From assembly GCA_022072225.1 (NCBI GenBank), contig JAJVIC010000040.1, positions 1 through 63,731 of the forward strand: 63,731 nucleotides of DNA, given 5' to 3'. This document shows positions 33,783 through 42,865 of the stretch, one piece after another (within the stretch, counting starts at the first letter, position 1; each line of letters begins with the position of its first letter). The notes under the pieces were generated by a model. That model saw only the letters and a program-made list of their open reading frames with translations. It was not told the origin of the DNA and searched no databases. The DNA is from Bacteroidia bacterium. GTDB lineage: Bacteria; Bacteroidota; Bacteroidia; SXHM01. The translations under genes were made by a program, and so were the position numbers.

Positions 33783-34744
33783 ATAACATACTTATTACCG
33801 GTGCTTCCGGAATGATCGGTACTGCGCTGCTCCGACGCGCAAAGCGGGAACCCTGGGCCATCTATGCACAGGGCAGGACCAATGTCGGTGAGATGTCTCC
33901 GGGTATCACTTGGGTTAAGTTCGATCTCTGCAACCCGAAGAACGCTCTAGCCAAACTACCGGAATTTGATGTGGTGTTTCACCTTGCCGGTCAAACCAGC
34001 ATCTATGCAGCAAGAGATAATCCAAAGTTCGATCTTGAGACCAATGCGTTTGGATTTCTCAACCTACTCATCCATCTGAAGCAGCAAACGCTACGCCCGT
34101 TCGTGGTATTCGTAGGCACTGCAACGCAAGTCGGAGCCACCGAAAGCCTCCCTATCAATGAGAAGCACTGCGATCACCCGGCTACTTTTTACGATATCAG
34201 CAAACTCACCGCAGAACTGTATCTCAAGCAGTTCGTCGCCGAAGGTTGGCTTGAAGGTTGTTCGCTGAGGCTCGCAAATGTTTACGGCTACAGCCGTGAA
34301 GGTCAAAGCGCTGACCGCGGCATACTCGACAAGGTTTTCAGGGCGGCGATAAAGGGTGAGGGCATCACGATCTTCGGTGACGGCAACTATCTGAGAGACT
34401 ATGTATTCATAGATGACGTAGTCTCAGCTATCGTTTTGGCCCCAACAGCGCGAGAGCGGGTTAATGGCAATCATTTCTGCATCGGCAGTGGACAAGGCAT
34501 TGCATTGAAGGACGCTTTCTGCAAGGTTGTCGATCTTGCGGCTGAGGCATCCGGCACCAGAGCCAAAATCACCCATGTAGATCCGCCGGTAGAACTTGCA
34601 GCTATCGAGTTTCGGAATGCAATCATTGATGCCTCTGCTTATAGCGAGGCTACAGGCTGGAAACCTATTTACGACCTCGATGCCGGGCTGCGTGCAGCCT
34701 TCCAATGCCACCTAACTTCCAACCCGACACTGACCCGGCAATGA
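33779..34744 (+). CDS. NAD-dependent epimerase/dehydratase
   Basis: This 321-residue extended SDR starts at GTG 33779, with ILITGASGMIGTALLRRA, VVFVGTATQVG in the active-serine region, FYDISKLTAELYL carrying YxxxK, and RDYVFIDDVVSAIVL. It may reduce or epimerise a deoxysugar in the 3-amino sugar pathway. Four-base overlaps on both sides show translational coupling with the O-methyltransferase and ketoisomerase genes. Confidence 0.83.
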   Translation: MNNILITGASGMIGTALLRRAKREPWAIYAQGRTNVGEMSPGITWVKFDLCNPKNALAKLPEFDVVFHLAGQTSIYAARDNPKFDLETNAFGFLNLLIHLKQQTLRPFVVFVGTATQVGATESLPINEKHCDHPATFYDISKLTAELYLKQFVAEGWLEGCSLRLANVYGYSREGQSADRGILDKVFRAAIKGEGITIFGDGNYLRDYVFIDDVVSAIVLAPTARERVNGNHFCIGSGQGIALKDAFCKVVDLAAEASGTRAKITHVDPPVELAAIEFRNAIIDASAYSEATGWKPIYDLDAGLRAAFQCHLTSNPTLTRQ

Positions 34745-35166
34745 GCTCCCGTACCTCCGGAAAGATGAGGCTGGCCTCCCTGGTTACTTTTCCCAAACAT
34801 GTTGACCCTAATGGCGCGCTCTGCGTATACGAAAGCGGCAAGGCTGTGCCTTTCGATATCAAGCGTGTGTTCACGGTCACTGCAAGGGCAAACGATGTTC
34901 GCGGCGATCATGCCCATAAGTTATGCTCCCAATTGCTCGTTTGTTTGGCTGGTACCATCCTTGTCAGTTGTGATAACGGCATTGCCGTGGAAGATTTCAA
35001 GCTGGACAACATGGGCACAGGACTCATGATACCTCCAGGGATTTGGGCAACCCAGCAGTATATTGAGGACCATTCAGTACTGATGGTCCTTTGCGATCGG
35101 GGGTACGAGGAAAACGATTACATTCGTGTCCGCGAGGAGTTCATCGCATCAATAAACCGCATATGA
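34741..35166 (+). CDS. dTDP-4-keto-6-deoxyglucose 3,4-ketoisomerase (FdtA/QdtA family)
   Basis: This 141-residue cupin has the family core VRGDHAHKLCSQLLVCLAG, with histidines positioned as in the FdtA/QdtA active site, and MIPPGIWATQQYI. It interconverts 4-keto and 3-keto 6-deoxyhexose nucleotides, providing substrate for the DegT aminotransferase at 31162. The ATG at 34741 overlaps the epimerase stop. Galactose (FdtA) or glucose (QdtA) configuration cannot be told by eye. Confidence 0.87.
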   Translation: MSSRTSGKMRLASLVTFPKHVDPNGALCVYESGKAVPFDIKRVFTVTARANDVRGDHAHKLCSQLLVCLAGTILVSCDNGIAVEDFKLDNMGTGLMIPPGIWATQQYIEDHSVLMVLCDRGYEENDYIRVREEFIASINRI

Positions 35167-35182
35167 ATTGACAGGCAAGCAA

Positions 35183-35941
35183 ATGGCACAAGGCGACAAG
35201 AAGGAAATCATATCCAGGGATCAGTTCTTCGAGCAGAATCGCGATGCCGCACGTGCGATGGGTGCGGATGATGCTTTGCAACGTGACGCACTCGACGTTC
35301 TAGTTCAGGCAGATAGACATCGCTGGATCCACCAAACCACATGGTTTGGGGAGCCGATACTGAATCTTCCACAGGACATCATGGCGATCCAAGACATCAT
35401 CTGGCGGACGCGCCCAGAGTATGTCATCGAGGTCGGGGTTGCCTGGGGCGGCGGCATGCTTTTCGAGGCGACGATGCTGGAAATTCTGGGGGGCAAGAAA
35501 GTCATCGGGGTCGACATTTTCATTCCGCCCGATTTGCGAACACGACTCAGCCAGCACTCTCTCCTATCGCAACGCATGGAACTTATCGAGGGGAGCAGCA
35601 CTTCCGAGGAAACGCTGACCCACATTCAGAATATCCTGCAGGGCTCAACCAATGTTCTGGTCGTCCTCGATTCCAACCATACCCACGAGCACGTCCTCAA
35701 CGAGTTGCGCGTCTATGCGCCTCTTGTTGGCAAGGGGCATTATCTGATCTGCGGGGATACCATCATAGAAAAATTGCCGGGGCAGGCACATGGTGCAAGG
35801 CCGTGGGGCCCCGGCAACAGCCCTGCAACTGCGGCAAAAGCGTTTCTAGCTGAGAACAAACGCTTCATGGTAGATCTGGAAATTGACAACCGTCTTCTAT
35901 ATTCCTGCCACCCAGGCGGCTATTTGTTGGCCATTGCATAA
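35183..35941 (+). CDS. CmcI/cephalosporin-hydroxylase-family methyltransferase
   Basis: This is a protein of about 252 residues with VIEVGVAWGGGMLFEATMLEI (SAM site), VIGVDIFIPP, VVLDSNHTHEHVLNELRVYAPLV and CGDTIIEKLP. The DSNHTHEHV motif is characteristic of the CmcI / rhamnosyl O-methyltransferase family common in glycan and glycopeptidolipid loci. ATG 35183 is chosen, with AGG seven bases upstream. A TTG at 35168 is an alternative start. It likely O-methylates a sugar. Confidence 0.82.
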   Translation: MAQGDKKEIISRDQFFEQNRDAARAMGADDALQRDALDVLVQADRHRWIHQTTWFGEPILNLPQDIMAIQDIIWRTRPEYVIEVGVAWGGGMLFEATMLEILGGKKVIGVDIFIPPDLRTRLSQHSLLSQRMELIEGSSTSEETLTHIQNILQGSTNVLVVLDSNHTHEHVLNELRVYAPLVGKGHYLICGDTIIEKLPGQAHGARPWGPGNSPATAAKAFLAENKRFMVDLEIDNRLLYSCHPGGYLLAIA

Positions 35942-35975
35942 CACGCTCGAACCGCTTGATTTGGATTAAACGTTC

Positions 35976-36917
35976 ATGAAAATTGTCGTCACCGGTGCAT
36001 TGGGGCATATAGGGTCCCGCCTAGTCCGCGAACTGCCTGCCGCCTTTCCAGAGGCTTTGATCGTAATGATCGACAACATGTCGACCCAGCGATACTGCTC
36101 GCTATTCGACCTTCCAGAACATGGGCATTACACATTCATTGAGGGTGACATGACTACAATGGATCTGTCACCAGTGTTGGTAGGCGCACATGTAGTGGTT
36201 CATTTGGCTGCCATCACCGATGCTGCTGGCAGTTTCGACAAGGCCGAACTGGTCGAGGCTAACAATTATTCAGCCACACAGCTTATTGCGGAAGCGTGCG
36301 CCAAATTCGACACTCGATTGATCACGCTGTCGTCTACCAGTGTCTACGGCACACAGAATGAACGGGTGGATGAAGACTGCACTGCGGACGAACTGAAGCC
36401 GCAGAGCCCTTACGCAACGACCAAGCTCAAAGAGGAATCATTGGTCCAACGATTGGTCACGCAGAGAGGGCTAAAAGCCTCTGTCTTCCGCTTCGGCACG
36501 ATCTTCGGCGTCTCGCCCGGAATCCGATTCCACACTGCGGTCAACAAGTTCTGTTGGCAGGCATCGCTTGGCCAGCCCATAACCGTCTGGCGCACGGCCT
36601 ATGAGCAGATGCGGCCCTATCTGGAATTGGGGGATGCCTGCCGCGCCATTGAGCACATTATCCGGACGGATCTGTTTGATGGCCGCGTTTACAACGTGCT
36701 GACCTTTAACGCGACGGTGAGACAGATCGTCGAAGCCATCCAGAAATTCGTCCCCGACCTTGCGATCCAGTTCGTGGACAACCGGATCATGAATCAACTC
36801 AGTTATGAGGTCAGCAACACTAGGTTCGGGGCAACCGGCTTCTCGCCGAGCGGGGATCTCGAGCATGCGATCGAGAAGGAACTGAAGCTCTTCGCGGCAA
36901 TCGCGAAGAGTCGGTGA
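35976..36917 (+). CDS. NAD-dependent epimerase/dehydratase
   Basis: This 313-residue extended SDR has IVVTGALGHIGSRLVREL, LSSTSVYGTQNER, SPYATTKLKEES with YxxxK and RPYLELGDACRAIEHII. It is probably a sugar-nucleotide epimerase or reductase used by the adjacent transferases. It follows the CmcI-like gene by 34 bases. Its function beyond the family is not determined. Confidence 0.83.
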   Translation: MKIVVTGALGHIGSRLVRELPAAFPEALIVMIDNMSTQRYCSLFDLPEHGHYTFIEGDMTTMDLSPVLVGAHVVVHLAAITDAAGSFDKAELVEANNYSATQLIAEACAKFDTRLITLSSTSVYGTQNERVDEDCTADELKPQSPYATTKLKEESLVQRLVTQRGLKASVFRFGTIFGVSPGIRFHTAVNKFCWQASLGQPITVWRTAYEQMRPYLELGDACRAIEHIIRTDLFDGRVYNVLTFNATVRQIVEAIQKFVPDLAIQFVDNRIMNQLSYEVSNTRFGATGFSPSGDLEHAIEKELKLFAAIAKSR

Positions 36918-36944
36918 TATGGCTTCAGGTGGGATGCCTACCGA

Positions 36945-37886
36945 ATGGCCAACGACCTGACCATTGTTCTACCGCTCTACGGCAGGGCACACTACACTCG
37001 AACCTGGCTGAAGAACAATCTGGCCGACTACTACGATTACATCGTCGCTGACGGAAGTTCTGACGACAGCAATGCGGAAATCTTTGGGTCGTTGGCCCCA
37101 TCCGGTTTGCAATACTGTCGCTATCCCGCAGATGCTTCCGTTGCCCAGTATGCCGAAAAGATTTGCGACGCAGTCGGGAGGATACGCACGAAGTACACCA
37201 TGATGTGTGATAACGACGACCTGCTGCTGACAACTGGTATCCGACAGTGCATCGCAGCATTGGAACTAGATCCCGGTTCAGCCTGCGCCGGCGGTCCGAT
37301 TGCAGGCGCCTGCGGTTGGAGGGGACAAACCGAACGATTTAGTTACCCCATGGTCGTGCACAACCCTGCACATCTCAATGCGACTAGCGGTCTGGAGGCG
37401 GTCAGGCGCAACAAGAGCGATTACCGCTACTTCTGGTATTCCATCTTTCGCACCGAAAGCTACCAAAGGATCTGGAATGAAATTCGTGACATCGGATTCT
37501 CTAATTTCTACCTGGTTGAGATGTTTCACAGTGATCTTGCAGTTCTATCCGGCTATCACCATGTCAGGCAACGTCACTATCTCCGGCTACTCAACCCGTT
37601 GTCATCGACCTCTCGGGAAATATCGGCCAAGTCTGGCAGACATACAGAACAAGTTTTCTTCGACGAGCGCTACAGGACCGACCTGATGTCCATGTCGCGC
37701 CGCCTAGGCGAACTACTCGATTGCCCTACGGACACCATTCTGGAAATGCAGAAAGATTATTTCTTGAGTAGCTTTCGCCTCAAGCCAAGACCTGGTCTGC
37801 TCGCGCGGGTCTTAGGCGGTTTGACAAGAAGACTCCCTGTCTTCACAGCCGCGCAAGTACGCGCCATCGCTGCCTGGCAGGCATAG
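36945..37886 (+). CDS. Glycosyltransferase, GT-A fold (TIGR00180-like)
   Basis: This 313-residue protein begins LTIVLPLYGRAHYTRTWL and has IVADGSSDD and MMCDNDDLLLTTG, the metal-binding acidic cluster of the inverting GT-A family. It differs from classic GT2 in its middle region (NKSDYRYFWYSIFRTES). It is the last plus-strand gene, and the converging minus-strand methyltransferase ends 42 bases later. No clear terminator hairpin was found in that gap. Confidence 0.8.
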   Translation: MANDLTIVLPLYGRAHYTRTWLKNNLADYYDYIVADGSSDDSNAEIFGSLAPSGLQYCRYPADASVAQYAEKICDAVGRIRTKYTMMCDNDDLLLTTGIRQCIAALELDPGSACAGGPIAGACGWRGQTERFSYPMVVHNPAHLNATSGLEAVRRNKSDYRYFWYSIFRTESYQRIWNEIRDIGFSNFYLVEMFHSDLAVLSGYHHVRQRHYLRLLNPLSSTSREISAKSGRHTEQVFFDERYRTDLMSMSRRLGELLDCPTDTILEMQKDYFLSSFRLKPRPGLLARVLGGLTRRLPVFTAAQVRAIAAWQA

Positions 37887-37928
37887 CCCCCAATTCGAGC
37901 AGGGCCATTATTCGTATTTGTTCTTAAT

Positions 37929-38669
37929 CTAAGCAGCGACTTTGAAGAGAAAGGTCGACGCCAGACCGACCCTATGCGTTTCCGGAAAGTTATCCATCGG
38001 ATAACCGTTCCAATCTCCAAGAATGCTTGCCCTGAATCGATCGCGCAAAACGCATTTCAAACCGCTTCGATTGGCTTGCGACATGAGTTCGTCATGTGAA
38101 ATGAACCAGGTTGGAATTGACCCGCTGTAGTAGCGCTGCGCTGACGCAAAGGATGCGCAGGAAACCGCAGGCACGTCCTCAAGCAATACGAAACGCGTTG
38201 CGGCACTGGCTGCTCTGTAAAGAACACCCTGCCAGTCATCGAAGTATTGCAAGGAACTGCCCATGTATGCGATGTCTGCTGCCGATTCAGTCGGGATCGA
38301 AGTCGTGAACTGCAGACCGGACTCGAGCACAACGCTGGAAGCGACTGCACAAACCGCTTCACGCTCTACTACTGTCCAGTCCAGGGAAACCTCCGGCAGG
38401 CTCCCTTTGACTTGCAGCAGTGTCGTGGCGCCGCCGCCGCCAATGTCAAGAACGCGGCAGCTCGACAATCCCATGCCCGCTATTAGTGCGGCAAGCAAGG
38501 TGCCCCGTTCCGGGACGGGCGGCAAAGGCAATGCTTGCGCAACAGCCGAATGCCATCTCTCGATCCGCGCAATGATAGCACGCTGCCACTCTTCTCCGTC
38601 GTAGGCATTTACTGAGGACGGAACCTCCTCAAAGCTGGCGTAAATACCCGTCCATAGCGGACTGCTCAA
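37929..38669 (-). CDS. Putative methyltransferase, LIC12133 family
   Basis: This 246-residue protein opens with PLWTGIYASFEEVPS, a family hallmark, and has VLDIGGGGATTLLQV as SAM motif I and LLEDVPAV later. The start is an unusual TTG at 38669. It is strongly supported because GGAGG lies seven bases before it and an in-frame stop lies upstream. The family is found in O-antigen and capsule loci, and the substrate is unknown. It is the most downstream gene of block C; a 61-base gap separates it from legB. Confidence 0.8.
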   Translation of the reverse strand: MSSPLWTGIYASFEEVPSSVNAYDGEEWQRAIIARIERWHSAVAQALPLPPVPERGTLLAALIAGMGLSSCRVLDIGGGGATTLLQVKGSLPEVSLDWTVVEREAVCAVASSVVLESGLQFTTSIPTESAADIAYMGSSLQYFDDWQGVLYRAASAATRFVLLEDVPAVSCASFASAQRYYSGSIPTWFISHDELMSQANRSGLKCVLRDRFRASILGDWNGYPMDNFPETHRVGLASTFLFKVAA

Positions 38670-38730
38670 ACTTAGACCTCCGATCTAATGCTGCGCCAAA
38701 TTGCGTAACGTACCTCTATAAAGCGGCACG

Positions 38731-39714
38731 TTAAATCACATATGATCCTACGCGGAAGCGGTTTGCGTTTGCGCGCACCCACTCGATCGTAAGTCCGAGT
38801 CCTTCCTCAAGTGCTATGGCGGGCGCCCAGTTCGCGAGGTCCCGGGCCAATTTGGTATCTGCCAGAAGGCGTTCCACCTCACTGCCCTTGGGTCTGATGC
38901 GCTGGTCTTCACACTCGATCGTAATTTCCCTTCCGATCTGACGAGCAATCAGCATGGCGAGTTCGCCTATGCTTATTTCCCTGCCACTGCCCAGGTTGAT
39001 CGCCTTGCCAACCGCCTGCTGACTGGCGGCAATGCGCAGGAATCCTTCAACCGTATCACTGACAAAGTTCAAGTCACGCGTCGGATCGAGATTCCCAAGA
39101 CGGACCACGTTGCCTGCAAGACACTGCGTGATTACAGTCGGGATAATGGCGCGCGCCGATTGGCGGGGCCCATAGGTATTGAACGGGCGGACGGTCGTGA
39201 CTGGGAGTCCGAAGGAAAGATAATAGGCCTCAGCCATCTTATCGGCGGCGATTTTTGTCGCCGAGTAGGGCGATTGGCCCTGAAGCGGATGATTCTCATC
39301 AATAGGCACATAATTCGCCGTGCCGTAGACTTCGCTCGTTGATGTGTGCACGACCCTCTCGATTCCAGAATCGCGCGCGGTCTGCAGCACATTCAGCGTG
39401 CCGACAACGTTCGTTTGAACATAGGAATCTGGGGCATGATAGGAGTAGGGTATGGCGATCAGCGCCGCCAAGTGGAAGACCTGATCGACGTCGCGCATCG
39501 CCTGGCGGACGGAATCGCGATCACGGATGTCGCCAAGCATCACCTCCATGTCGTCCTTGCGCGGCGAGCTATCGAGCCAACCCCAGTTGCCGTCGGAGGT
39601 GTACCTCACCATCGCGCGGGTATGGGCGCCGAGCTCGGCCAGACGCTCGGCGAGATGGCTGCCAATGAAGCCACCGGCGCCTGTAACGAGTACGCGCTTG
39701 CCGTTCCAGTTCAT
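38731..39714 (-). CDS. legB: Nucleotide-GlcNAc 4,6-dehydratase (LegB-like)
   Basis: This 327-residue extended SDR has VLVTGAGGFIGSHLAERL, TSTSEVYGTANYVPI, QSPYSATKIAADKMAEAYY, RPFNTYGPRQSARAIIPT and RDLNFVSDTVEGFLR. These match the LegB family, which in Campylobacter dehydrates GDP-GlcNAc in legionaminic acid synthesis. The upstream gene encodes a PtmE-like guanylyltransferase that would make the GDP-amino sugar, which strengthens the call. The start overlaps the ptmE stop as ATGA. Confidence 0.87.
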   Translation of the reverse strand: MNWNGKRVLVTGAGGFIGSHLAERLAELGAHTRAMVRYTSDGNWGWLDSSPRKDDMEVMLGDIRDRDSVRQAMRDVDQVFHLAALIAIPYSYHAPDSYVQTNVVGTLNVLQTARDSGIERVVHTSTSEVYGTANYVPIDENHPLQGQSPYSATKIAADKMAEAYYLSFGLPVTTVRPFNTYGPRQSARAIIPTVITQCLAGNVVRLGNLDPTRDLNFVSDTVEGFLRIAASQQAVGKAINLGSGREISIGELAMLIARQIGREITIECEDQRIRPKGSEVERLLADTKLARDLANWAPAIALEEGLGLTIEWVRANANRFRVGSYVI

Positions 39715-40778
39715 CTTGAGAGTGTCCCGTTCTTCACGTCGGCCTGAGCCTGCACGTAATCCTGATGTTGTCCGATGTCGCGCCAGTATTCCCAGATGGG
39801 GAAGCTGACGACCTTCATGCCTTGCTTCATCGCTTCCCGGATCAAGTCCGTCATATCGAAATGGATGCCCTTGGGAATGAGACGGTGCACTTCCGGCTCG
39901 AGCAAATAAATGCCGGCATTGACGAAGAACTTGTGCACCGGCTTCTCCACCAGCCCGCTGACATGCACACCCTCCGACTCGACCACGCCGTAGGGCACCT
40001 GCACCTCGTACTGCCGTACGGCGATGGTGAGCGCGGCGCGGTGCTCGCGGTGGAAGGCTTGCATGACGCGGAAATCCATCTCGGTGAGGATGTCGCCGTT
40101 CACCACCAGCAGGGTCGACTCGGGCTCCGCCATCAGCGCCAGCCCGCCGGCTGTGCCGAGCTGGCGGTCCTCGGCTATGTAGTTCATGTTGACGCCGAAG
40201 CCCTGCCCGTCGCCGAAATATTCGGAGATCTTCTCGGCGCGGAAATGCGTCGTCACGCTGACTTGGCGGATGCCGGTCTCGGAGAGCTGGCGGATGATCC
40301 GCTCCATGAGGGGGCGGTCGCCGACCGGCAGCATTGGCTTGGGCATGTCTTCTGTCAGGGGATGCAAGCGCGTGCCGCGGCCGCCCGCCATCACCACCGC
40401 CTGAAGTGTCGTCTCATCTTCCTCTAGCAGGTCGTCCAGGCAGACCAGCCCGACCACCTTGCGCTCGCCGTCGACCAGCGGAACATGGCTAACCCCCGTT
40501 TCGCGTAGCAGCGCGACCAGTTGGCCATGGCTTGAATCGGCTGGCGCCGTGATCGGCTGCGATCCGCTAACCTTGACCTCAAGCATTGTCCGTACCGGTA
40601 GTGTTTGATCGGTACCTGACAGGAATGCGCGCCTGATGTCACCATCGGTCACCACGCCCAGCAAACGCTCCCGGTCGTCGACCACCAGCACTATGCCACG
40701 ACGGGTTTTCTCGCTTCGCATGAGCACGTCGCGCAAAGTGGCCGTAATCGGCACAAAAAGATCGGAAACTTTCTTCAT
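39711..40778 (-). CDS. ptmE: CBS-domain sugar-1-phosphate guanylyltransferase (PtmE-like)
   Basis: The 355-residue protein has two N-terminal CBS motifs (IVLVVDDRERLLGVVTDGDI and VSHVPLVDGERKVVGLV). They are followed by a nucleotidyltransferase domain with VVMAGGRGTRLHPLTEDMPK, VNGDILTEMDF and a C-terminal YWRDIGQHQDYVQA. This is the layout of Campylobacter PtmE, which makes GDP-glucosamine for legionaminic acid. It lies directly before legB. The ATG at 40778 is used because the open frame upstream lacks similarity. Confidence 0.85.
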   Translation of the reverse strand: MKKVSDLFVPITATLRDVLMRSEKTRRGIVLVVDDRERLLGVVTDGDIRRAFLSGTDQTLPVRTMLEVKVSGSQPITAPADSSHGQLVALLRETGVSHVPLVDGERKVVGLVCLDDLLEEDETTLQAVVMAGGRGTRLHPLTEDMPKPMLPVGDRPLMERIIRQLSETGIRQVSVTTHFRAEKISEYFGDGQGFGVNMNYIAEDRQLGTAGGLALMAEPESTLLVVNGDILTEMDFRVMQAFHREHRAALTIAVRQYEVQVPYGVVESEGVHVSGLVEKPVHKFFVNAGIYLLEPEVHRLIPKGIHFDMTDLIREAMKQGMKVVSFPIWEYWRDIGQHQDYVQAQADVKNGTLSR

Positions 40779-40789
40779 CGCATATCGCT

Positions 40790-42865
40790 TCAGGTGGTGC
40801 GTCGCAGTGCTGGGCGCACGGTTGCTACCTTGTCCTCTCCCCACGCCGCACAGTAACGCTCCGCGGCCTCAGCCAGTACCGCGTCCCTCGAACGCCCGGC
40901 GGAAAAGCCCTCTATCAGCCACTTGAGATACGTACCCATACGCTCGGCGGCTCGCCCGTCGCGAAACGGATCCAGTTCATCCAGAATGGGTGACCAGTCG
41001 GCGAAGCCAAGGACTGCCCCGGGTTGGGCTCGGCTCTCCCGCCAAGTATGCCACAAGGCTTCCCAGTCACCGAAGACGCCCCGCTCAGGACCGAGACGGA
41101 GAAGCGGGCTGGCCTTCCATCCGTCATCGTTCAGCAATACAGTTGGCACGCCTGCCAGGGCGGCTTCACAGGCTGCGGTGCCGGAGACCAATGAGCCATG
41201 AACCGCCAGGTCAGCCGAAAGCGCAGCCTGGGCCGGGGTCACTGCACCCTGCAATACGCCCTCGTCATAGAGATGGCAGCGGCCCGTGGCGAGTGCATGG
41301 TCGAGCAAGGTGGCAACCGGCCCCAGACGAGTTCTCAGCGTGCCGGGTACCTTGGGCTTGAGCACAAGGCCAGCACCCTGTTCTCGCAGCAACGCTTCGA
41401 GAAGGAATGCATAGTGTTCGCGCAATCTTCCGACATCGACGCCCCAGCGTGTATCCGTATACGACCCCTCGTCAAAGTAGGCCACGACATATTCAGCGCC
41501 GTTGCGGCGCAGGCCATCGCGCACCCGCTGCGCCTCAGCGCGCACGAGCGGAAAGCGGTGGTCGCCGATGTAGCCGGTCGTCACGAAATACTCGATTTTC
41601 GACCCCGCCTGCGCTTCGACATCAATGCCGGTGCGGGAAAAGCCGAAGTAGATGTCTGTTGTGAGCACGGTCTTGGGTGTCGGATCCCCCTCGTAGGAGC
41701 GCTGGTAGAGCGCCAGTGCGCCACCCAGTTCGCGTAGCGCATCGCCGATGGCACAGTGTTCAGAGTTGTACTTGAACCAGGTGACAAACACCTTTACGTC
41801 TTGCCTCGAAAAAAGGCCCTTCCAATAACGCTTCTGTGCCCGGAAAACAGTCTGCTCGGCATCCAACCAGCCGACCTCGAGCGGACGCAGGGCATCCGCC
41901 ATCACCCGACCAGCCTCGACCGTGTTGGTCAGCAGTGCAGGAGCAGAATCGACTGGCGCCCCGTCACGGGCGGCGCCGTGACGCGTGGCCAGGCCATGCA
42001 TCCCATGCCGTGCCAGGGCTTCCATGCGCGCGCGATCAAGCGGATCCCGCGGGATGCCGAACAACGCAAGCAATCGTTCGCCGGGGAAGTCGGACTGCTG
42101 CCAAAAAAAGAAATCCGAGTAGAGATCGGGGCGGTCGAGATTGAAATGGCCATAGTACTGGAGCGCGAGACGGGGCTTGCTCCGCCTTTCAACTGCCACA
42201 CTCCCGGGGTCGCTCCTTCGGAACCACCGTTCCACGCCCTCCTTCAGGAAAAGGAGATCGCGCGCAAGAAGGCGGCGCAAGGCGCTGCGCGTTCGCAGTT
42301 CGCGTCCAACAGGAACGACAGAAGCCAACCCACACTCGAGCGCATACTCCCGCAGCCCCTCGATCCACGGCCAGCGCCGCAAAAATAGCACTACATTATC
42401 TGCCGCAACACCATCCCGGCGCGCGAACCACAAACTGACATGCACCAAATACAACGCACGCCAAAGGCCAGGGCCGGCGGCGCCCGTATCTCCCGGCAAT
42501 GCCTGCTTGACAGCCCAGGTCTTAAGGGCTGCCGAATGCCTATCATCGTCCAGAAATCGGTCGAATACGGGCTGCCGCACAACATGGGACAACGCCTTCT
42601 GCATTTCGCCATAGTGCGTGCGCATCCAGATCAATGTGCCTTCCTCGTCAAACATCTTTGAGGCATCGAAGATCCATCGTTCCAGCTTCAGTCCCACACG
42701 CGAAACCATGGCATGCGCAAGGCGCAGTGAGATGGCGTCGCCATCGACATACCGGATCGACCCCGAACTTACCGAGGTGCGCCGGATGTGCGGCCATACT
42801 ATCGTCAGCCAAGTCAACACGTTCAGCCGTTCAACGAAGAAATACCGCATGCAGTCATCAGTCAT
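40790..42865 (-). CDS. Large uncharacterised surface-carbohydrate biosynthesis protein
   Basis: This is a protein of about 691 residues that I cannot place in a named family with confidence. The central part has KVFVTWFKYNSEHCAIGDAL, and the last third has GAGLVLKPKVPGTL and VHGSLVSGTAACEAALAGVPTVLLND, which resembles the donor half of GT-B enzymes. It is likely a glycosyltransferase or transferase acting on nonulosonic-acid glycans, as it lies between legG and ptmE. Start 42865 overlaps the legG stop; 42850 is an alternative. Neither has a strong ribosome site. Confidence 0.6.
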   Translation of the reverse strand: MTDDCMRYFFVERLNVLTWLTIVWPHIRRTSVSSGSIRYVDGDAISLRLAHAMVSRVGLKLERWIFDASKMFDEEGTLIWMRTHYGEMQKALSHVVRQPVFDRFLDDDRHSAALKTWAVKQALPGDTGAAGPGLWRALYLVHVSLWFARRDGVAADNVVLFLRRWPWIEGLREYALECGLASVVPVGRELRTRSALRRLLARDLLFLKEGVERWFRRSDPGSVAVERRSKPRLALQYYGHFNLDRPDLYSDFFFWQQSDFPGERLLALFGIPRDPLDRARMEALARHGMHGLATRHGAARDGAPVDSAPALLTNTVEAGRVMADALRPLEVGWLDAEQTVFRAQKRYWKGLFSRQDVKVFVTWFKYNSEHCAIGDALRELGGALALYQRSYEGDPTPKTVLTTDIYFGFSRTGIDVEAQAGSKIEYFVTTGYIGDHRFPLVRAEAQRVRDGLRRNGAEYVVAYFDEGSYTDTRWGVDVGRLREHYAFLLEALLREQGAGLVLKPKVPGTLRTRLGPVATLLDHALATGRCHLYDEGVLQGAVTPAQAALSADLAVHGSLVSGTAACEAALAGVPTVLLNDDGWKASPLLRLGPERGVFGDWEALWHTWRESRAQPGAVLGFADWSPILDELDPFRDGRAAERMGTYLKWLIEGFSAGRSRDAVLAEAAERYCAAWGEDKVATVRPALRRTT

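Noticed and set aside
37887-37928. Rho-independent terminator between convergent genes
   Set aside because: No stem with a following T-run can be drawn in this gap.
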